Shown here: positions 22,180 through 31,706 of the stretch, in pieces | How positions within the stretch are numbered: the first letter of the stretch is position 1 | How the letters are laid out: each line of letters starts with the position of its first letter | From: Pseudomonadota bacterium | GTDB lineage: Bacteria; Myxococcota_A; Polyangia; Polyangiales; Polyangiaceae | Length of the DNA: 64,000 nucleotides | Direction of reading: 5' to 3' | NCBI GenBank assembly: GCA_023428245.1 | Contig: JAEYYX010000021.1 | Span: 30,197 to 94,196 of the forward strand | Notes under the pieces: model-generated | The model's database searches: none | What the model was told of the DNA's origin: nothing | What the model saw: the letters and a program-made list of their open reading frames with translations, nothing else | Made by a program: the position numbers and the translations under genes

Positions 22180-25020
22180 ATGTCCGATTCCGGTAGTTCC
22201 AGCACGATGAGCGTCGCCTTCGTCGAAGGATTGTACGCAGACTTTTTGAGAGACCCATCATCCGTTCCGGAGGACTGGCGGCTTTACTTTGCCCAAAGCC
22301 CCCCGACCGAGCCGTTCTCGAAGTCTCCTCAGCTCGGACCCTCCTTCAAGCCTCGCTCCCTGTTCAGCGCGCAGTCGTTTGGAGCGCGTCCGGTCAAGTA
22401 TGAGGGGACGAATGGCCATGCAGCGGCCAATGGAACTCGCGCTAACAAAGCGGTCTCTGACGCTCATGTACTTCAGGATCGCGTCGACGCGCTCGTCCGC
22501 GCTTACCGCGTCCGCGGGCACATGATGGCGCAGATCGATCCGCTGGGTTTGCCGCGCGCGAACCAGCCCGAGCTCGATCCAGCATTTTACGATCTCGGCC
22601 CGGAGGACCTCGATAGACAGTTCTCGAGCCGCACAATCTTCGGCGCTGAGTCGCTCACCCTGCGTGAGATGCTCCATCGTTTGAGCTCGACCTATTGCCG
22701 CTCGATCGGTGTGCAGTTCATGCACATCGATGACCTGCCCGTGAAGAACTGGCTGCAGGAGCGGATGGAGGGGACGCTCAATCGGGTCAAGCTGAGCCGC
22801 GAGGAACAGCTCCGCATCTTGGCCAAGCTGACTGACGCCGTGATCTTCGAGGAGTTCATTCAGAAGAAGTTCCTCGGCGCTAAGAGCTTCTCCCTTGAAG
22901 GTTCCGAGAGCTTGATCCCTCTGCTCTCCTTCGCCATTGAGCGCGCGGCGCTTCACGGCGTCAACGAAGTGGTGCTCGGCATGGCTCACCGCGGGCGTCT
23001 GAACGTGCTCGCGAACATCATGGGCAAGAGCCCGCGCAATATCTTCCGCGAATTCGAGGACGTCGACCCCGAGCTCTTCTTCGGTTCAGGTGACGTGAAG
23101 TACCACCTTGGCCACAGCTCCGATTACATCGCGGCGAGCGGGCGCCGGGTGCATCTCTCCCTCTGCTTCAACCCGAGCCATCTCGAATATGTGAATCCTG
23201 TGGTGCTCGGACGCTGCCGCGCCAAGCAGGATCGCGCTGGTGACACCTCGCGCTCGCGCAAGTGCTCCATCGTCATCCATGGTGACGCCGCGTTCGCAGG
23301 CGAGGGCGTGGTCCAGGAGACCCTGAACCTGTCCCAGCTCGAGGCCTACCAGACCGGTGGAACGATTCACGTGATCGTGAACAACCAGATCGGCTTTACG
23401 ACGCCGCCCTCCGAGGCTCGCTCGACGACCTATGCCACGGACGTCGCCAAGATGCTCCAAATCCCGATCTTCCATGTGAACGGCGAAGATCCCGAGGCCG
23501 TCGCGCAGGTCGTGCTCCTCGCGATGGATTTCCGCCGCACCTTCTCGCGGGACGTCGTGATCGACATGTACGGCTACCGTCGTCACGGTCACAACGAGAG
23601 CGACGAGCCCGCCTTCACCCAGCCGCTGCTCTATGAGCACATTGCGCGGCGTAAGGGCGTTCGGGACGGTTACCTCGAGCATCTGTTGTCCCTCGGTGAG
23701 GTGACGCGTGAGGAGGCGGATCAGATCGCCGTCGAGCGCCGAGCGCACCTCGAGGCAGAGCTGAGCGAGGCGCGCCGACCGGATTACGTGCGGGTGCACG
23801 ATTGGCTCGGCGGCGTCTGGCAGGGCTACCAGGGGGGCCCTGAGGAGTCAGTGCCCGAGGTCCCGACGCATCTCGATCGGGAGACGCTCACGGGGCTCAT
23901 GGAAACCTTGTGTCGGGTCCCGGACGATTTCCATCCCCACAAGAAGATCCAGCGTCTCCTCGGACAGCGAGCCGAGATGGGCCGGGGCGAGCGCAACTTC
24001 GACTGGGGGACTGCAGAGGTCCTCGCCTTCGCGAGCCTTGTGAAGGAGAAGACCCGGGTCCGCCTCACGGGCCAGGACGTCGGCCGCGGAACGTTCAGCC
24101 AGAGGCACGCCATCCTGCACGATGTCGAGAACGGCCGGCAATACATGGCCCTTTCGAACATCTCCCCGGATCAGGGGCCGATCCTGATCCAGAACAGCCC
24201 CCTCAGCGAAGCGGCGGTGCTTGGCTTCGAGTACGGCTACAGCCTCGACTGGCCAGACGCCCTGGTCCTCTGGGAGGCCCAGTTCGGCGACTTCATGAAT
24301 GCCGCGCAGGTCATCATCGACCAGTTCATCACGAGCGCGGAAGACAAGTGGAAGCGGCTCAGTGGCCTCGTCTTGCTCCTGCCCCACGGCTTCGAAGGTC
24401 AGGGACCGGAGCACTCAAGTGCGCGTATCGAACGTTTCCTCGCGCTTGCCGCTGAGGACAACATCCAGGTCGCGCAGCCGAGCACCCCCGCGAACTACTT
24501 CCACTTGCTCCGTCGCCAGGTGCACAGAAAGTGGCGGAAGCCGCTCATCGTCTTCACGCCGAAGAGCTTGCTTCGTCTTCCGGAAGCCACGAGCCCGATC
24601 TCAGAATTCGAGCAGGGCGAGTTCCAGCGCATCATCCCCGACGATCGCGCGAACGGTACCCCGACCAGCAAGGTCCTCATGTGCTCGGGGAAGATCTACT
24701 ACGAGCTTGCTCGGCAGCGGGCCGAGCGTGGACGCGACGACTACGCGATTGTGCGCGTCGAACAGCTCTATCCGCTCGGTGAGAAGGAGCTCCGGCCCAT
24801 TCTCGACGCCTATGCCCCCGGCACGCCGGTGGTCTGGGTCCAGGATGAGCCTGAAAACATGGGTGCCTGGCGTTTCATTCGAAACCTTCTCAGCGACACC
24901 ATCTTCGGGCAATACCCGCTCAGTGTTGTATGCCGTCCCGCTTCGGCGAGCCCGGCGACCGGTTCCGCTCGGAGCCATAAGCTCGAGGAACAACGCCTCC
25001 ACGACAGCGCGTTTGCTTGA
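22180..25020 (+). CDS. sucA: 2-oxoglutarate dehydrogenase E1 component
   Basis: The thiamine-diphosphate-dependent decarboxylase of the 2-oxoglutarate dehydrogenase complex. From ATG 22180 it is 946 aa (E. coli 933). The N-terminal segment FVEGLYADFLRDPSSVPEDW is the E2-binding region. MAHRGRLNVL, HGDAAFAGEGVVQETLNLS and NNQIGFTT mark the cofactor domain, and GQDVGRGTFSQRHAILHD with EFGYS-like FEYGYSL the second half. The C-terminus has WVQDEPENMGAWRFI. The frame is open to 22102, but MSDSGSSSTMSVAFVEG is the better family start. sucB follows 73 bp downstream. Confidence 0.96.
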   Translation: MSDSGSSSTMSVAFVEGLYADFLRDPSSVPEDWRLYFAQSPPTEPFSKSPQLGPSFKPRSLFSAQSFGARPVKYEGTNGHAAANGTRANKAVSDAHVLQDRVDALVRAYRVRGHMMAQIDPLGLPRANQPELDPAFYDLGPEDLDRQFSSRTIFGAESLTLREMLHRLSSTYCRSIGVQFMHIDDLPVKNWLQERMEGTLNRVKLSREEQLRILAKLTDAVIFEEFIQKKFLGAKSFSLEGSESLIPLLSFAIERAALHGVNEVVLGMAHRGRLNVLANIMGKSPRNIFREFEDVDPELFFGSGDVKYHLGHSSDYIAASGRRVHLSLCFNPSHLEYVNPVVLGRCRAKQDRAGDTSRSRKCSIVIHGDAAFAGEGVVQETLNLSQLEAYQTGGTIHVIVNNQIGFTTPPSEARSTTYATDVAKMLQIPIFHVNGEDPEAVAQVVLLAMDFRRTFSRDVVIDMYGYRRHGHNESDEPAFTQPLLYEHIARRKGVRDGYLEHLLSLGEVTREEADQIAVERRAHLEAELSEARRPDYVRVHDWLGGVWQGYQGGPEESVPEVPTHLDRETLTGLMETLCRVPDDFHPHKKIQRLLGQRAEMGRGERNFDWGTAEVLAFASLVKEKTRVRLTGQDVGRGTFSQRHAILHDVENGRQYMALSNISPDQGPILIQNSPLSEAAVLGFEYGYSLDWPDALVLWEAQFGDFMNAAQVIIDQFITSAEDKWKRLSGLVLLLPHGFEGQGPEHSSARIERFLALAAEDNIQVAQPSTPANYFHLLRRQVHRKWRKPLIVFTPKSLLRLPEATSPISEFEQGEFQRIIPDDRANGTPTSKVLMCSGKIYYELARQRAERGRDDYAIVRVEQLYPLGEKELRPILDAYAPGTPVVWVQDEPENMGAWRFIRNLLSDTIFGQYPLSVVCRPASASPATGSARSHKLEEQRLHDSAFA

Positions 25021-25093
25021 AGCAATAGCCGCGATCGAGTATCGTCCAAATCGTTCTCACATAAAGCAAACAAATACAGGAGCCCTGTCCGAA

Positions 25094-26362
25094 ATGGCTG
25101 TTGAGTTGAAGGTGCCCTCCGCCGGTGAGTCGATCACCGAGGTTCAGATTGGCGAGTGGTTGAAGAAGGAAGGCGACACCGTGCGTCGCGATGAGATCCT
25201 CGTCGTGATCGAGACGGACAAGGTGACCGTCGAACTGCCGGCTCCCGAGAGCGGTACGCTTACCAAGATCCTGGTCGGCGCGGGGAAAGACGCGGCGGTC
25301 GGTGACGTGATCGGTTACCTCGAGCCCGGTGCTCCGGTTGAGACCGGCGCGAGCGCCGCGCCTGCGAAGAGCGGGTCGCCCGCAGATCCCCCGCCGCCTG
25401 CTCCTGCTCCTGCTCCTGCTCCCGTCGCCTCTCAGGCTTCCGAGGACGAAGAGCGCGACGTGCGGAAGTCTCTGCCTCCTGAGGCGTTTGCTCGCGTGAT
25501 GCCCGCGGCGCAGCGCGCGCTTGCCGATGCAGGCGTCGACGCCGCCGTTGTGACCCCCACGGGGCCGGGCGGACGACTCCTCAAAGAGGACGTCCAAAGG
25601 CACGTCGAGCGCAGCGCGCCCAGGCCCGCGCCGGCGCCCGCAGCTCCGATCATCCCCGACGAGCGCGGCGAAGAGATCGTTCCGATGAGCCCGATGCGTC
25701 GCAAGATCGCCGAGAGGCTCGTCGAATCTCAGCAGACGATGGCGCTGCTCACGACCTTCAATGAGGTCGACATGAGTGCGGTGATGAACCTGCGCAAACA
25801 GTACCAGGACCAGTTCGTCAAGAAGTACGGCATCAAGCTCGGCTTCATGTCCTTCTTCGTGAAGGCGGTGGTTGAGTCGCTCAAGCAGTTCCCGGCCGTC
25901 AACGGCGAGATCCGCGACCGCTCAATCGTCTACAAGAACTACTACGACATCGGCGTAGCCGTAGGCGGTGGCAAGGGCCTTGTGGTTCCAGTCATCCGCA
26001 ACGCCGACCGACTGAGCTTCGCTGAAATCGAGCAAACGATCTCCGAGTATGGCGCGCGCGCTCAGAAGAACCAGATCAAGCTCGAGGAGCTGCAAGGTGG
26101 AACCTTCACGATCTCGAACGGCGGCGTGTACGGCTCGATGCTCTCGACGCCGATCGTGAACCCGCCGCAGTCGGGCGTCCTCGGCATGCACAACATCGTC
26201 GAGCGCCCCGTGGCCGTCGATGGCAAGGTCGAGATTCGTCCCGTCATGTACATCGCGCTGACTTACGATCACCGCATCGTCGACGGCCGCGAAGCCGTTA
26301 GCTTCCTGAAGCGAGTCAAGGACTCGATCGAAGCCCCCGCTCGCATCCTGCTCGAGGTCTAA
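25094..26362 (+). CDS. sucB: Dihydrolipoamide succinyltransferase, E2 of the 2-oxoglutarate dehydrogenase complex
   Basis: Transfers the succinyl group from E1 via a lipoyl arm to CoA. The 422-aa protein starts MAVELKVPSAGESITEV. The lipoyl Lys lies in IETDKVTVELPAPESG near residue 43. An Ala/Pro-rich linker follows at about 95-130, then the E3-binding domain (MPAAQRALADAGVDAAVVTPTGPGGRLLKEDV) and a catalytic domain ending YDHRIVDGREAVSFL with the active His. CAGGAG at about 25077 is the ribosome site. It lies between sucA and lpd, 3 bp before the latter, in one operon. Confidence 0.96.
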   Translation: MAVELKVPSAGESITEVQIGEWLKKEGDTVRRDEILVVIETDKVTVELPAPESGTLTKILVGAGKDAAVGDVIGYLEPGAPVETGASAAPAKSGSPADPPPPAPAPAPAPVASQASEDEERDVRKSLPPEAFARVMPAAQRALADAGVDAAVVTPTGPGGRLLKEDVQRHVERSAPRPAPAPAAPIIPDERGEEIVPMSPMRRKIAERLVESQQTMALLTTFNEVDMSAVMNLRKQYQDQFVKKYGIKLGFMSFFVKAVVESLKQFPAVNGEIRDRSIVYKNYYDIGVAVGGGKGLVVPVIRNADRLSFAEIEQTISEYGARAQKNQIKLEELQGGTFTISNGGVYGSMLSTPIVNPPQSGVLGMHNIVERPVAVDGKVEIRPVMYIALTYDHRIVDGREAVSFLKRVKDSIEAPARILLEV

Positions 26363-26365
26363 GAA

Positions 26366-27757
26366 ATGGCCGTCTCTCACGACATCATCTTTATCGGCGG
26401 TGGTCCGGCAGGCTACACGGGTGCGATCCGGGCCGCTCAGCTTGGTCTGAACACGGCGTGCATCGAACTCGAGTCGAAGCTCGGCGGAACCTGCCTCCGG
26501 GTGGGTTGTATTCCTTCGAAGGCGCTACTTGAGGCTTCCGAAAAGTACGACGAAGCGCGCTCAAGCCTCAACGAGTTCGGGGTGAAGGTCGACAATGTCA
26601 CTCTCGACCTCGAGAAGATGATGGCTCGCAAGACCCAGATCGTGGACGGTCTGACTGGGGGCATCGACTACCTGTTCAAGAAGAACAAGATCACCCGCTA
26701 TCTCGGTCGAGGACGCATCGTCGCCCCGGGCAAGGTGGTCGTGAGTGCGGACGAGGGGACCCAGACGGAGCTCACCGCTCAGCACATCATCATCTCCACC
26801 GGGAGCAATGTGGCGTCGCTCCGCGGCGTCGAGCTCGACTACGATCGAGTAGGAACCAGCACCGAAGCGCTGTCGTACCCCTCGGTTCCCGAGCACCTTG
26901 TCGTGATCGGCGCTGGCTATATCGGCCTCGAAATGGGCTCAGTTTGGAAGCGTCTCGGCTCCAAGGTGACTGTCGTCGAGTACCAGGATCGAATCCTGCC
27001 GGGCATGGATGCTGAGCTTGCACGCGATGCTCTGCGCTTGTTCAGAAAGCAGGGCATCGAGTTCCGCTTGGGTTCGAAGGTGACCTCCGCCCGCAAGGAT
27101 GGCGACGGAGCTGTCGTCGAGATCGAGGGTCAGGAGCCCCTGCGGGCCGACCGGGTGCTGCTCGCGGCGGGGCGCGTTCCGAATACGGAAGGTCTCGGTC
27201 TCGACGAGATTGGGGTCGAAACCGATAGGCGCGGATTCGTGCGCGTCGATGACCACTTTCGAACCAACGTCACCGGCATCTACGCGGTGGGTGACGTAAT
27301 TGGTGGCGCGATGCTCGCGCACAAGGCCGAGGAAGAGGGCGTTGCCTGCATCGAGAGCATCGTGACTGGTTTCGGTCACGTAAACTACACGGCCATCCCG
27401 GGCATCGTTTACACGCACCCGGAGATCGCGACGGTGGGCGCCAGCGAGGAGCAGCTCGGCGAGCGCAGTGTCGACTATCGGAAGGGAACTTTCCCCTTCC
27501 TGCCGAACGGTCGCGCCCGCGCTCTTGGGATGACCGAGGGCAAGGTGAAGATCCTCGCGGATGCGAAGACGGATCGGATCCTCGGTGTACACATCATCGG
27601 TCCCCGGGCCGGAGACCTGATCGCCGAGGCTGTTACCGCGATGGAGTTCGGTGCTTCGTCTGAGGACCTAGCGCGCACCTGCCACGCGCACCCGACCCTG
27701 TCCGAGGTCATGCGCGAAGCGGCGCTCGCCGTTGACGGTCGCGCTCGGCAGATGTGA
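26366..27757 (+). CDS. lpd: Dihydrolipoamide dehydrogenase, E3
   Basis: The FAD enzyme that reoxidises the lipoyl group of E2 with NAD. Residues 6-30 hold the FAD loop IIFIGGGPAGYTGAIRAAQ, 41-52 the redox disulfide GGTCLRVGCIPSKAL, about 175-200 the NAD loop VVIGAGYIGLEMGSVW, and the C-terminus the dimer His-Glu motif HAHPTLSEVMREA. It is 463 aa, the usual length. It is the last gene of sucA-sucB-lpd and is followed 23 bp later by a strong terminator. It may also serve other 2-oxoacid dehydrogenases of the cell. Confidence 0.97.
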   Translation: MAVSHDIIFIGGGPAGYTGAIRAAQLGLNTACIELESKLGGTCLRVGCIPSKALLEASEKYDEARSSLNEFGVKVDNVTLDLEKMMARKTQIVDGLTGGIDYLFKKNKITRYLGRGRIVAPGKVVVSADEGTQTELTAQHIIISTGSNVASLRGVELDYDRVGTSTEALSYPSVPEHLVVIGAGYIGLEMGSVWKRLGSKVTVVEYQDRILPGMDAELARDALRLFRKQGIEFRLGSKVTSARKDGDGAVVEIEGQEPLRADRVLLAAGRVPNTEGLGLDEIGVETDRRGFVRVDDHFRTNVTGIYAVGDVIGGAMLAHKAEEEGVACIESIVTGFGHVNYTAIPGIVYTHPEIATVGASEEQLGERSVDYRKGTFPFLPNGRARALGMTEGKVKILADAKTDRILGVHIIGPRAGDLIAEAVTAMEFGASSEDLARTCHAHPTLSEVMREAALAVDGRARQM

Positions 27758-27780
27758 CGCCAAAGCCTTGTTGCAATTAG

Positions 27781-27817
27781 GAAAAGGGAGCGCGAGAGCG
27801 CTCCCTTTTCGTTTCTC
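27781..27817 (+). terminator. Rho-independent-type terminator after sucA-sucB-lpd
   Basis: A perfect 13-bp stem, GAAAAGGGAGCGC (27781-27793) with GCGCTCCCTTTTC (27798-27810), closes on a GAGA tetraloop, and a T-rich GTTTCTC follows. The arm itself ends in TTTT, so the U-tract overlaps the stem. This is one of the clearest terminators in the window. Confidence 0.88.
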
Positions 27818-28000
27818 GTTCAACCTCTCCCGTGCGCTTCTGCGCCGAGCGGGGTGCTCCAGCTTTTCTGACGTGAGCGATTGTGAAGTGAGTGGAGTCT
27901 CGAGCGGGCTCGAGGCGCTGTGCCCAGCAGAGAGGCGCTCCCATTGCCGCACGGTGGCATTTGCGTTAGGCGGATCTCTATGGAGAGGAGTGGTAAGGAT

Positions 28001-29137
28001 ATGGCTAGTTTTTCGACGTTTTCGAGTGGAGCCCGTGGCCCGCTGGTTCGGCGAGGTTCGCTTGTTCTCGTTTCGACGCTGGTGGCCCTCGCGCCGCTTT
28101 TCGTCGGCTGCAAAAAGCCTGAGGAGAAGAAGGCGGAGCCGACGCCAGAGCCCGCGTCGACGGCGGTCAAGACGCCTGCCACCGAGACTCAGCTCCCGCC
28201 GCTCCCGAAGGTGCCTGAGGTACCGATCCCTCCGGACAATCCTCAGTCCGAGGCGAAGGTCGCCCTCGGCAAGAAGCTCTTCTTCGACAAGCGGCTGAGC
28301 GTCGACGGGAGCATGAGCTGTTACTCATGCCACTTGGATGAAAACGGCAACGGCGGTGGGATCCCGCGCGCCGTGGGTCCGAAGAACGTGCAGCTGCCGC
28401 GGCACAGTCCGACTCTCTGGAACGTGGGATTCTTGCCGGCGCTCTACTGGGACGGCCGCGCGGCAACGCTCGAAGCACAGGCTCTCGGCGCTTGGGGGGG
28501 CGGGAACATGGGCGTCGGGGCTGATAACCTCGACAAGAAGGCTCAGGAGATCGCGAAACTCCCGGAGTACAAGGCATCCTTCGCCGAGGTCTTCCCCGGC
28601 GAGAAGATCAGCAAGGATCACGTCGCCAAGGCTCTCGCCTCTTACGAGCGGACCCTCGTTTGCAGCGACACAGCCTTCGACAAGTTCGCGGCAGGAGACA
28701 AGAGCGCGCTCTCGGAGAGCGCTCGAGCGGGCCTCGAGCTGTTCATGGGCAAGGCGATGTGCGTCGCGTGCCACGCTCCGCCGCACTTCACGACCGCGGC
28801 CATGGGCGCGGGTGCGTTCTTCAACACGGGAGTCGGAACCAAGGATGTTCCAGAAGATCAGGTCGACGTCGGGCGCATGAAGGTCACCGAGCGCGACTCG
28901 GATTGGGCAGCGTTCAAGCCCCCGACACTCCGCCACGTTTCCAAGAGCGCGCCATATTTCCACGACGGTCACGTGGCGACGCTTCGAGAAGCCGTCGTAT
29001 TCATGGCCAGTGGCGGCTACGACAACAAGAACAAATCCCCGCTTCTCAGCGACAAGAAGCTGAGCGATCCGGAAATCGACCAGCTCGTGAGCTTCCTCGA
29101 GGCTCTCGAGTGCCCCGGTCGCCTCTCTTTGGACTAG
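28001..29137 (+). CDS. Di-haem cytochrome c peroxidase/MauG-family lipoprotein
   Basis: A periplasmic or membrane-anchored enzyme with two haem c sites, CYSCH near residue 106 and CVACH near 253. Family motifs PRHSPTLWNVGF, LYWDGRA and PPTLRHVSKSAPYFHDG are present. Such proteins reduce hydrogen peroxide with electrons from small cytochromes, or modify protein residues in the MauG branch; I cannot separate these. The N-terminus has a signal sequence ending in a possible lipobox (LFVGCKK) and then a Pro/Glu/Lys-rich tether. I chose ATG 28001 because GAGGAG and AAGGAT precede it; ATG 27980 is in frame and possible. About 378 aa. Confidence 0.88.
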   Translation: MASFSTFSSGARGPLVRRGSLVLVSTLVALAPLFVGCKKPEEKKAEPTPEPASTAVKTPATETQLPPLPKVPEVPIPPDNPQSEAKVALGKKLFFDKRLSVDGSMSCYSCHLDENGNGGGIPRAVGPKNVQLPRHSPTLWNVGFLPALYWDGRAATLEAQALGAWGGGNMGVGADNLDKKAQEIAKLPEYKASFAEVFPGEKISKDHVAKALASYERTLVCSDTAFDKFAAGDKSALSESARAGLELFMGKAMCVACHAPPHFTTAAMGAGAFFNTGVGTKDVPEDQVDVGRMKVTERDSDWAAFKPPTLRHVSKSAPYFHDGHVATLREAVVFMASGGYDNKNKSPLLSDKKLSDPEIDQLVSFLEALECPGRLSLD

Positions 29138-29245
29138 AGCGAGTTTAGCTGGTTCGCTCAGGCTCCTCGGAGCTTGAGCGGGAACCGGGGAGGCTCGCTT
29201 GCCGCGTGACAGAGGGCTCGCGCTCACCATAATGAGCCCCGACTG

Positions 29246-29782
29246 ATGGGCACCCCGAAGATCGAAGGAGCGAAGCGCAAGCTCGTCGCACTGTGGGCCC
29301 TCGGCGGTGTCACTGTGCTTCTCGTTCAAGCTGTCGTTCGCCTCGCGCCGATTGCCTGGGAGCCGGTAGAGACCTCGTCTCTGACGCCGGTGCTCTGGGT
29401 GGTTTACGTCACTTGGACGCTCATGAACGCCTATTTCGAAGGCTATCGTGGCTTTCACTTGGCCTTCGTGCCGCGCGTCGTCGGCCGTACGGAGCGGCTC
29501 CTTGGTGAACCGACGCTCCTTCGGGTGCTCTTAGCCCCCCTCTACGTGATCGGTTACTTTGACGCGACGAAGAGCGAAAAGGTGCGAGCGTGGGGCGTGA
29601 CGATCTTGGTCTGGATCGCGATCTTCGTCGTGCGACGATTCCCGCAGCCGGCTCGGGGCATCGTCGATGCTGGAGTGGTTTGTGGTTTGTTTCTCGGCAC
29701 GCTCAGTCTTGTTGTGCAAGGTGCACCTTTGCTGATTGGTCGAGTGAGCGCGAAGTCGGGAGCGACCGGCGCCCTCAGTTAG
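29246..29782 (+). CDS. Small integral membrane protein of unknown function
   Basis: A 178-aa protein with four probable membrane helices: LVALWALGGVTVLLVQAVV (about 13-31), TPVLWVVYVTWTLMNAYF (48-65), AWGVTILVWIAIFVVRRF (112-129) and GIVDAGVVCGLFLGTLSLVV (137-156). A conserved-looking cytosolic loop, FEGYRGFHLAFVPRVVGR, lies after the second helix. I recognise no family and no catalytic residues. It follows the peroxidase gene by 108 bp on the same strand, with small inverted repeats between them. Joint transcription is possible but not shown. Confidence 0.7.
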   Translation: MGTPKIEGAKRKLVALWALGGVTVLLVQAVVRLAPIAWEPVETSSLTPVLWVVYVTWTLMNAYFEGYRGFHLAFVPRVVGRTERLLGEPTLLRVLLAPLYVIGYFDATKSEKVRAWGVTILVWIAIFVVRRFPQPARGIVDAGVVCGLFLGTLSLVVQGAPLLIGRVSAKSGATGALS

Positions 29783-29843
29783 TCGCGCCCTTCCGAACGC
29801 GCCCATCTCGCTCAAATCAGCGTTATCCTCAGCCCTAAGGGTC

Positions 29844-30347
29844 TCAGTGGAGGAAGAGGCGAGAACCGTCGCCCGACTCTCCGTAAGGATCGGGGATCAG
29901 ATTCATGGGCGTGCTGTCTGGATCGTCGTTGAACCGGAGTGACATGCGCTGTTTCGCTCCACTCTCCGAGAGTTTTCCCCAGAGCTCGAGCAGAGCTCCT
30001 CGTTCTTCCGCCTCCTCACTTCCGGGAGGCCAGGTTCCGCCAGCAATCATCAGTTCCCCGTCTCCCGGCAGCCACCCCAAGAGCGTCTGGCACAGGCGCT
30101 CGCGCGCGCGGCGCCAAGTCGAGTTCGGAGCAGCGACGTAGGCTGCCATCACGAGGCGCATTCCCTCGCTCGTCAAACGAGCGCAGCGCGCCGCGACGCG
30201 CTTCTCGAGGTCTTCCGCGCTCTCGTCGGGCGACGCCGTTTCGACGAGATTGAGATGAGCTCGAGCGCCGAGACGGTGCGTCCAGGTCGGCCACTCCGCC
30301 CCCGGCTCGACGATCAACAGCGTAGCTTTGTTTTCCGGTTGTCTCAC
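29844..30347 (-). CDS. Hypothetical cytosolic protein
   Basis: A 167-aa protein from GTG 30347, preceded by a GGGGGG run as ribosome site. It reads MRQPENKATLLIVEPGAEWPTW..., then a helical core with RVAARCARLTSEGMRLVMAAYVAA and a segment GWLPGDGELMIAGGTWPPGSEEAEERGALLELW. This resembles an alternating alpha/beta fold such as small Rossmann-like proteins, but I cannot name the family and see no signature. The C-terminus NLIPDPYGESGDGSRLFLH is unusual. The frame extends to 31208 through the fabI region; that extension is antisense-like and rejected. Confidence 0.65.
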   Translation of the reverse strand: MRQPENKATLLIVEPGAEWPTWTHRLGARAHLNLVETASPDESAEDLEKRVAARCARLTSEGMRLVMAAYVAAPNSTWRRARERLCQTLLGWLPGDGELMIAGGTWPPGSEEAEERGALLELWGKLSESGAKQRMSLRFNDDPDSTPMNLIPDPYGESGDGSRLFLH

Positions 30348-30655
30348 GCTACCCCCCCTAACCAAAGAGCCCCCGCTCCCATTCCCCTTGCCCGAATTCT
30401 CTCCCGAAGCGAGACCTAACTGCCAAGTCTTTCGGCAGAGAGTCCCCCCGGATCTCGGCATCTTGTCTACGAAGTTTTCTTGGTCAAGCGCGCTCCGGAA
30501 CCTCGCGAAGCTGCAAGAGATTCCGTCTCGCGCGAGAGCCGAGCCGCACAAGAAACCAGAAGGGGCGCACACGGCGCCCCGTCCATCGGCCGTTAGACTG
30601 ACCCAGCCGTTAGACTGACCCGGCGTCCAACGTCGACGCAGTCTACTCGTCGGTC
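30348..30655. other. Intergenic region between fabI and the 167-aa gene
   Basis: Of 308 bp, the right end holds the tandem 17-bp duplication at 30590-30623. The rest is ordinary intergenic sequence, richer in A and T around 30470-30490, which may carry the promoter of the 167-aa gene. I see no RNA gene and no terminator. Confidence 0.4.
30590..30623. repeat. Tandem duplication of 17 bp
   Basis: Two adjacent copies of CCGTTAGACTGACCC(A/G)G that match at 16 of 17 bases. It lies just behind the fabI stop in its transcript direction. Function unknown. Confidence 0.6.
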
Positions 30656-31543
30656 TCACCCATAACTCATGCCCATCGCGTGGAAGCCTTTGTCCACGTA
30701 GATGGTGCTGCCGGTGATGCCGGAGGCGAGCGGACTCGCGAGGAACGCTGCGACGCTCGAGACCTCTTCCTGCGTCAGGCGTTCGCGGAGCGGAGCGTGC
30801 TGCTCGTAATGCTCGACATATTCTTGAATATGGCCGGTCGCGCTGGCGGCGCGGGAGGCGTAGGGGCCAGCGCTGATGGTGTTGACGCGGATTCCGTAGC
30901 GGCGACCCGCCTGGTACGCGAGGTACTTCGTGTCGCTCTCGAGGGCCGCCTTCGCCGCGTTCATGCCGCCGCCGTAGCCATGGATGACCTGCTGCGCGCC
31001 GAGGTAGGTGAGCGAGATGGCGCTGGCGCCCTTGGGCATGAGCGGTCCGAACCGGCTCACCATGCTCACCATCGAGTATGCGCTCACGCTGAGCGCCGCT
31101 AGGTACCCTTTTCGGGAGGTGTCGATGACGTCCTTGGCGACCTCGGGGCCGTTCGCCAAGGAGTGCACGAGGATATCGAGCGAGCCTTCGCCGAAGTCCT
31201 TCGTCCACTGGTCGACCAAACCTTGGATCGTGAAGTCGCCGCGGTCGGCGTAACGCTTGCTGGTTCGAACGTCCTCCGGGACGTCCTCCATCGTGTCGTA
31301 GGCGGCGTCGAGCGCGAAAACCTTCTCGAACTCGAGGAGCTGTCCGCTCGCGAGCTTTCGATCTTCATCGAATTTGCCTCGTTTGAGCATCGTCTCGAAG
31401 ATGCCCATGGCGGGAGGCCAGGAAGCGACGGAGACCTTTGCGCCGCAATCGGCCAAATCTCGGGCGATAGCAAATCCGAAGCCAGTTGCGTCGGACACGC
31501 CAGCTACCAGTGCTCGTTTTCCGCGGAGATCGATGCTTGGCAT
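30656..31543 (-). CDS. fabI: Enoyl-[acyl-carrier-protein] reductase, plant/Chlamydia-type FabI
   Basis: Reduces the trans-2 double bond in each cycle of fatty-acid elongation, with NADH. From ATG 31543 it is 295 aa. Residues near 10 hold the nucleotide loop ALVAGVSDATGFGFAIA. DILVHSLANGPEVAKDV follows, and the catalytic Tyr and Lys lie in GYGGGMNAAKAALESD, where they are 8 residues apart as in plant enzymes. An insertion of about 40 residues (KRGKFDEDRKL ... EDVPEDVRTSKRYA) after the second strand is typical of plant and Chlamydia reductases and absent from E. coli FabI. The upstream frame (to 31633) has no ribosome site. Confidence 0.93.
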   Translation of the reverse strand: MPSIDLRGKRALVAGVSDATGFGFAIARDLADCGAKVSVASWPPAMGIFETMLKRGKFDEDRKLASGQLLEFEKVFALDAAYDTMEDVPEDVRTSKRYADRGDFTIQGLVDQWTKDFGEGSLDILVHSLANGPEVAKDVIDTSRKGYLAALSVSAYSMVSMVSRFGPLMPKGASAISLTYLGAQQVIHGYGGGMNAAKAALESDTKYLAYQAGRRYGIRVNTISAGPYASRAASATGHIQEYVEHYEQHAPLRERLTQEEVSSVAAFLASPLASGITGSTIYVDKGFHAMGMSYG

Positions 31544-31706
31544 AACTTGGGGCCGGGTTTTTCCATCGCCTTTCCGTTCTGGCAAGCCGGAAACTCCCGA
31601 GGGCCCGGATTTCTCTCGAAATGCGCAGGACAAGGCTGCGGCGACGGCGCGTTATCCCCTGGTCATCGTTTGACAGGTCGCCGAAAGTGGGGATCCTTGC
31701 CGCGCA

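Noticed and set aside
24299..25093. Extension of sucB upstream into sucA
   Set aside because: Overlaps sucA in another frame; the lipoyl domain begins at ATG 25094.
30348..31208. N-terminal extension of the 167-aa protein into fabI
   Set aside because: It would overlap a real gene on the same strand in another frame; a GTG with a ribosome site exists at 30347.
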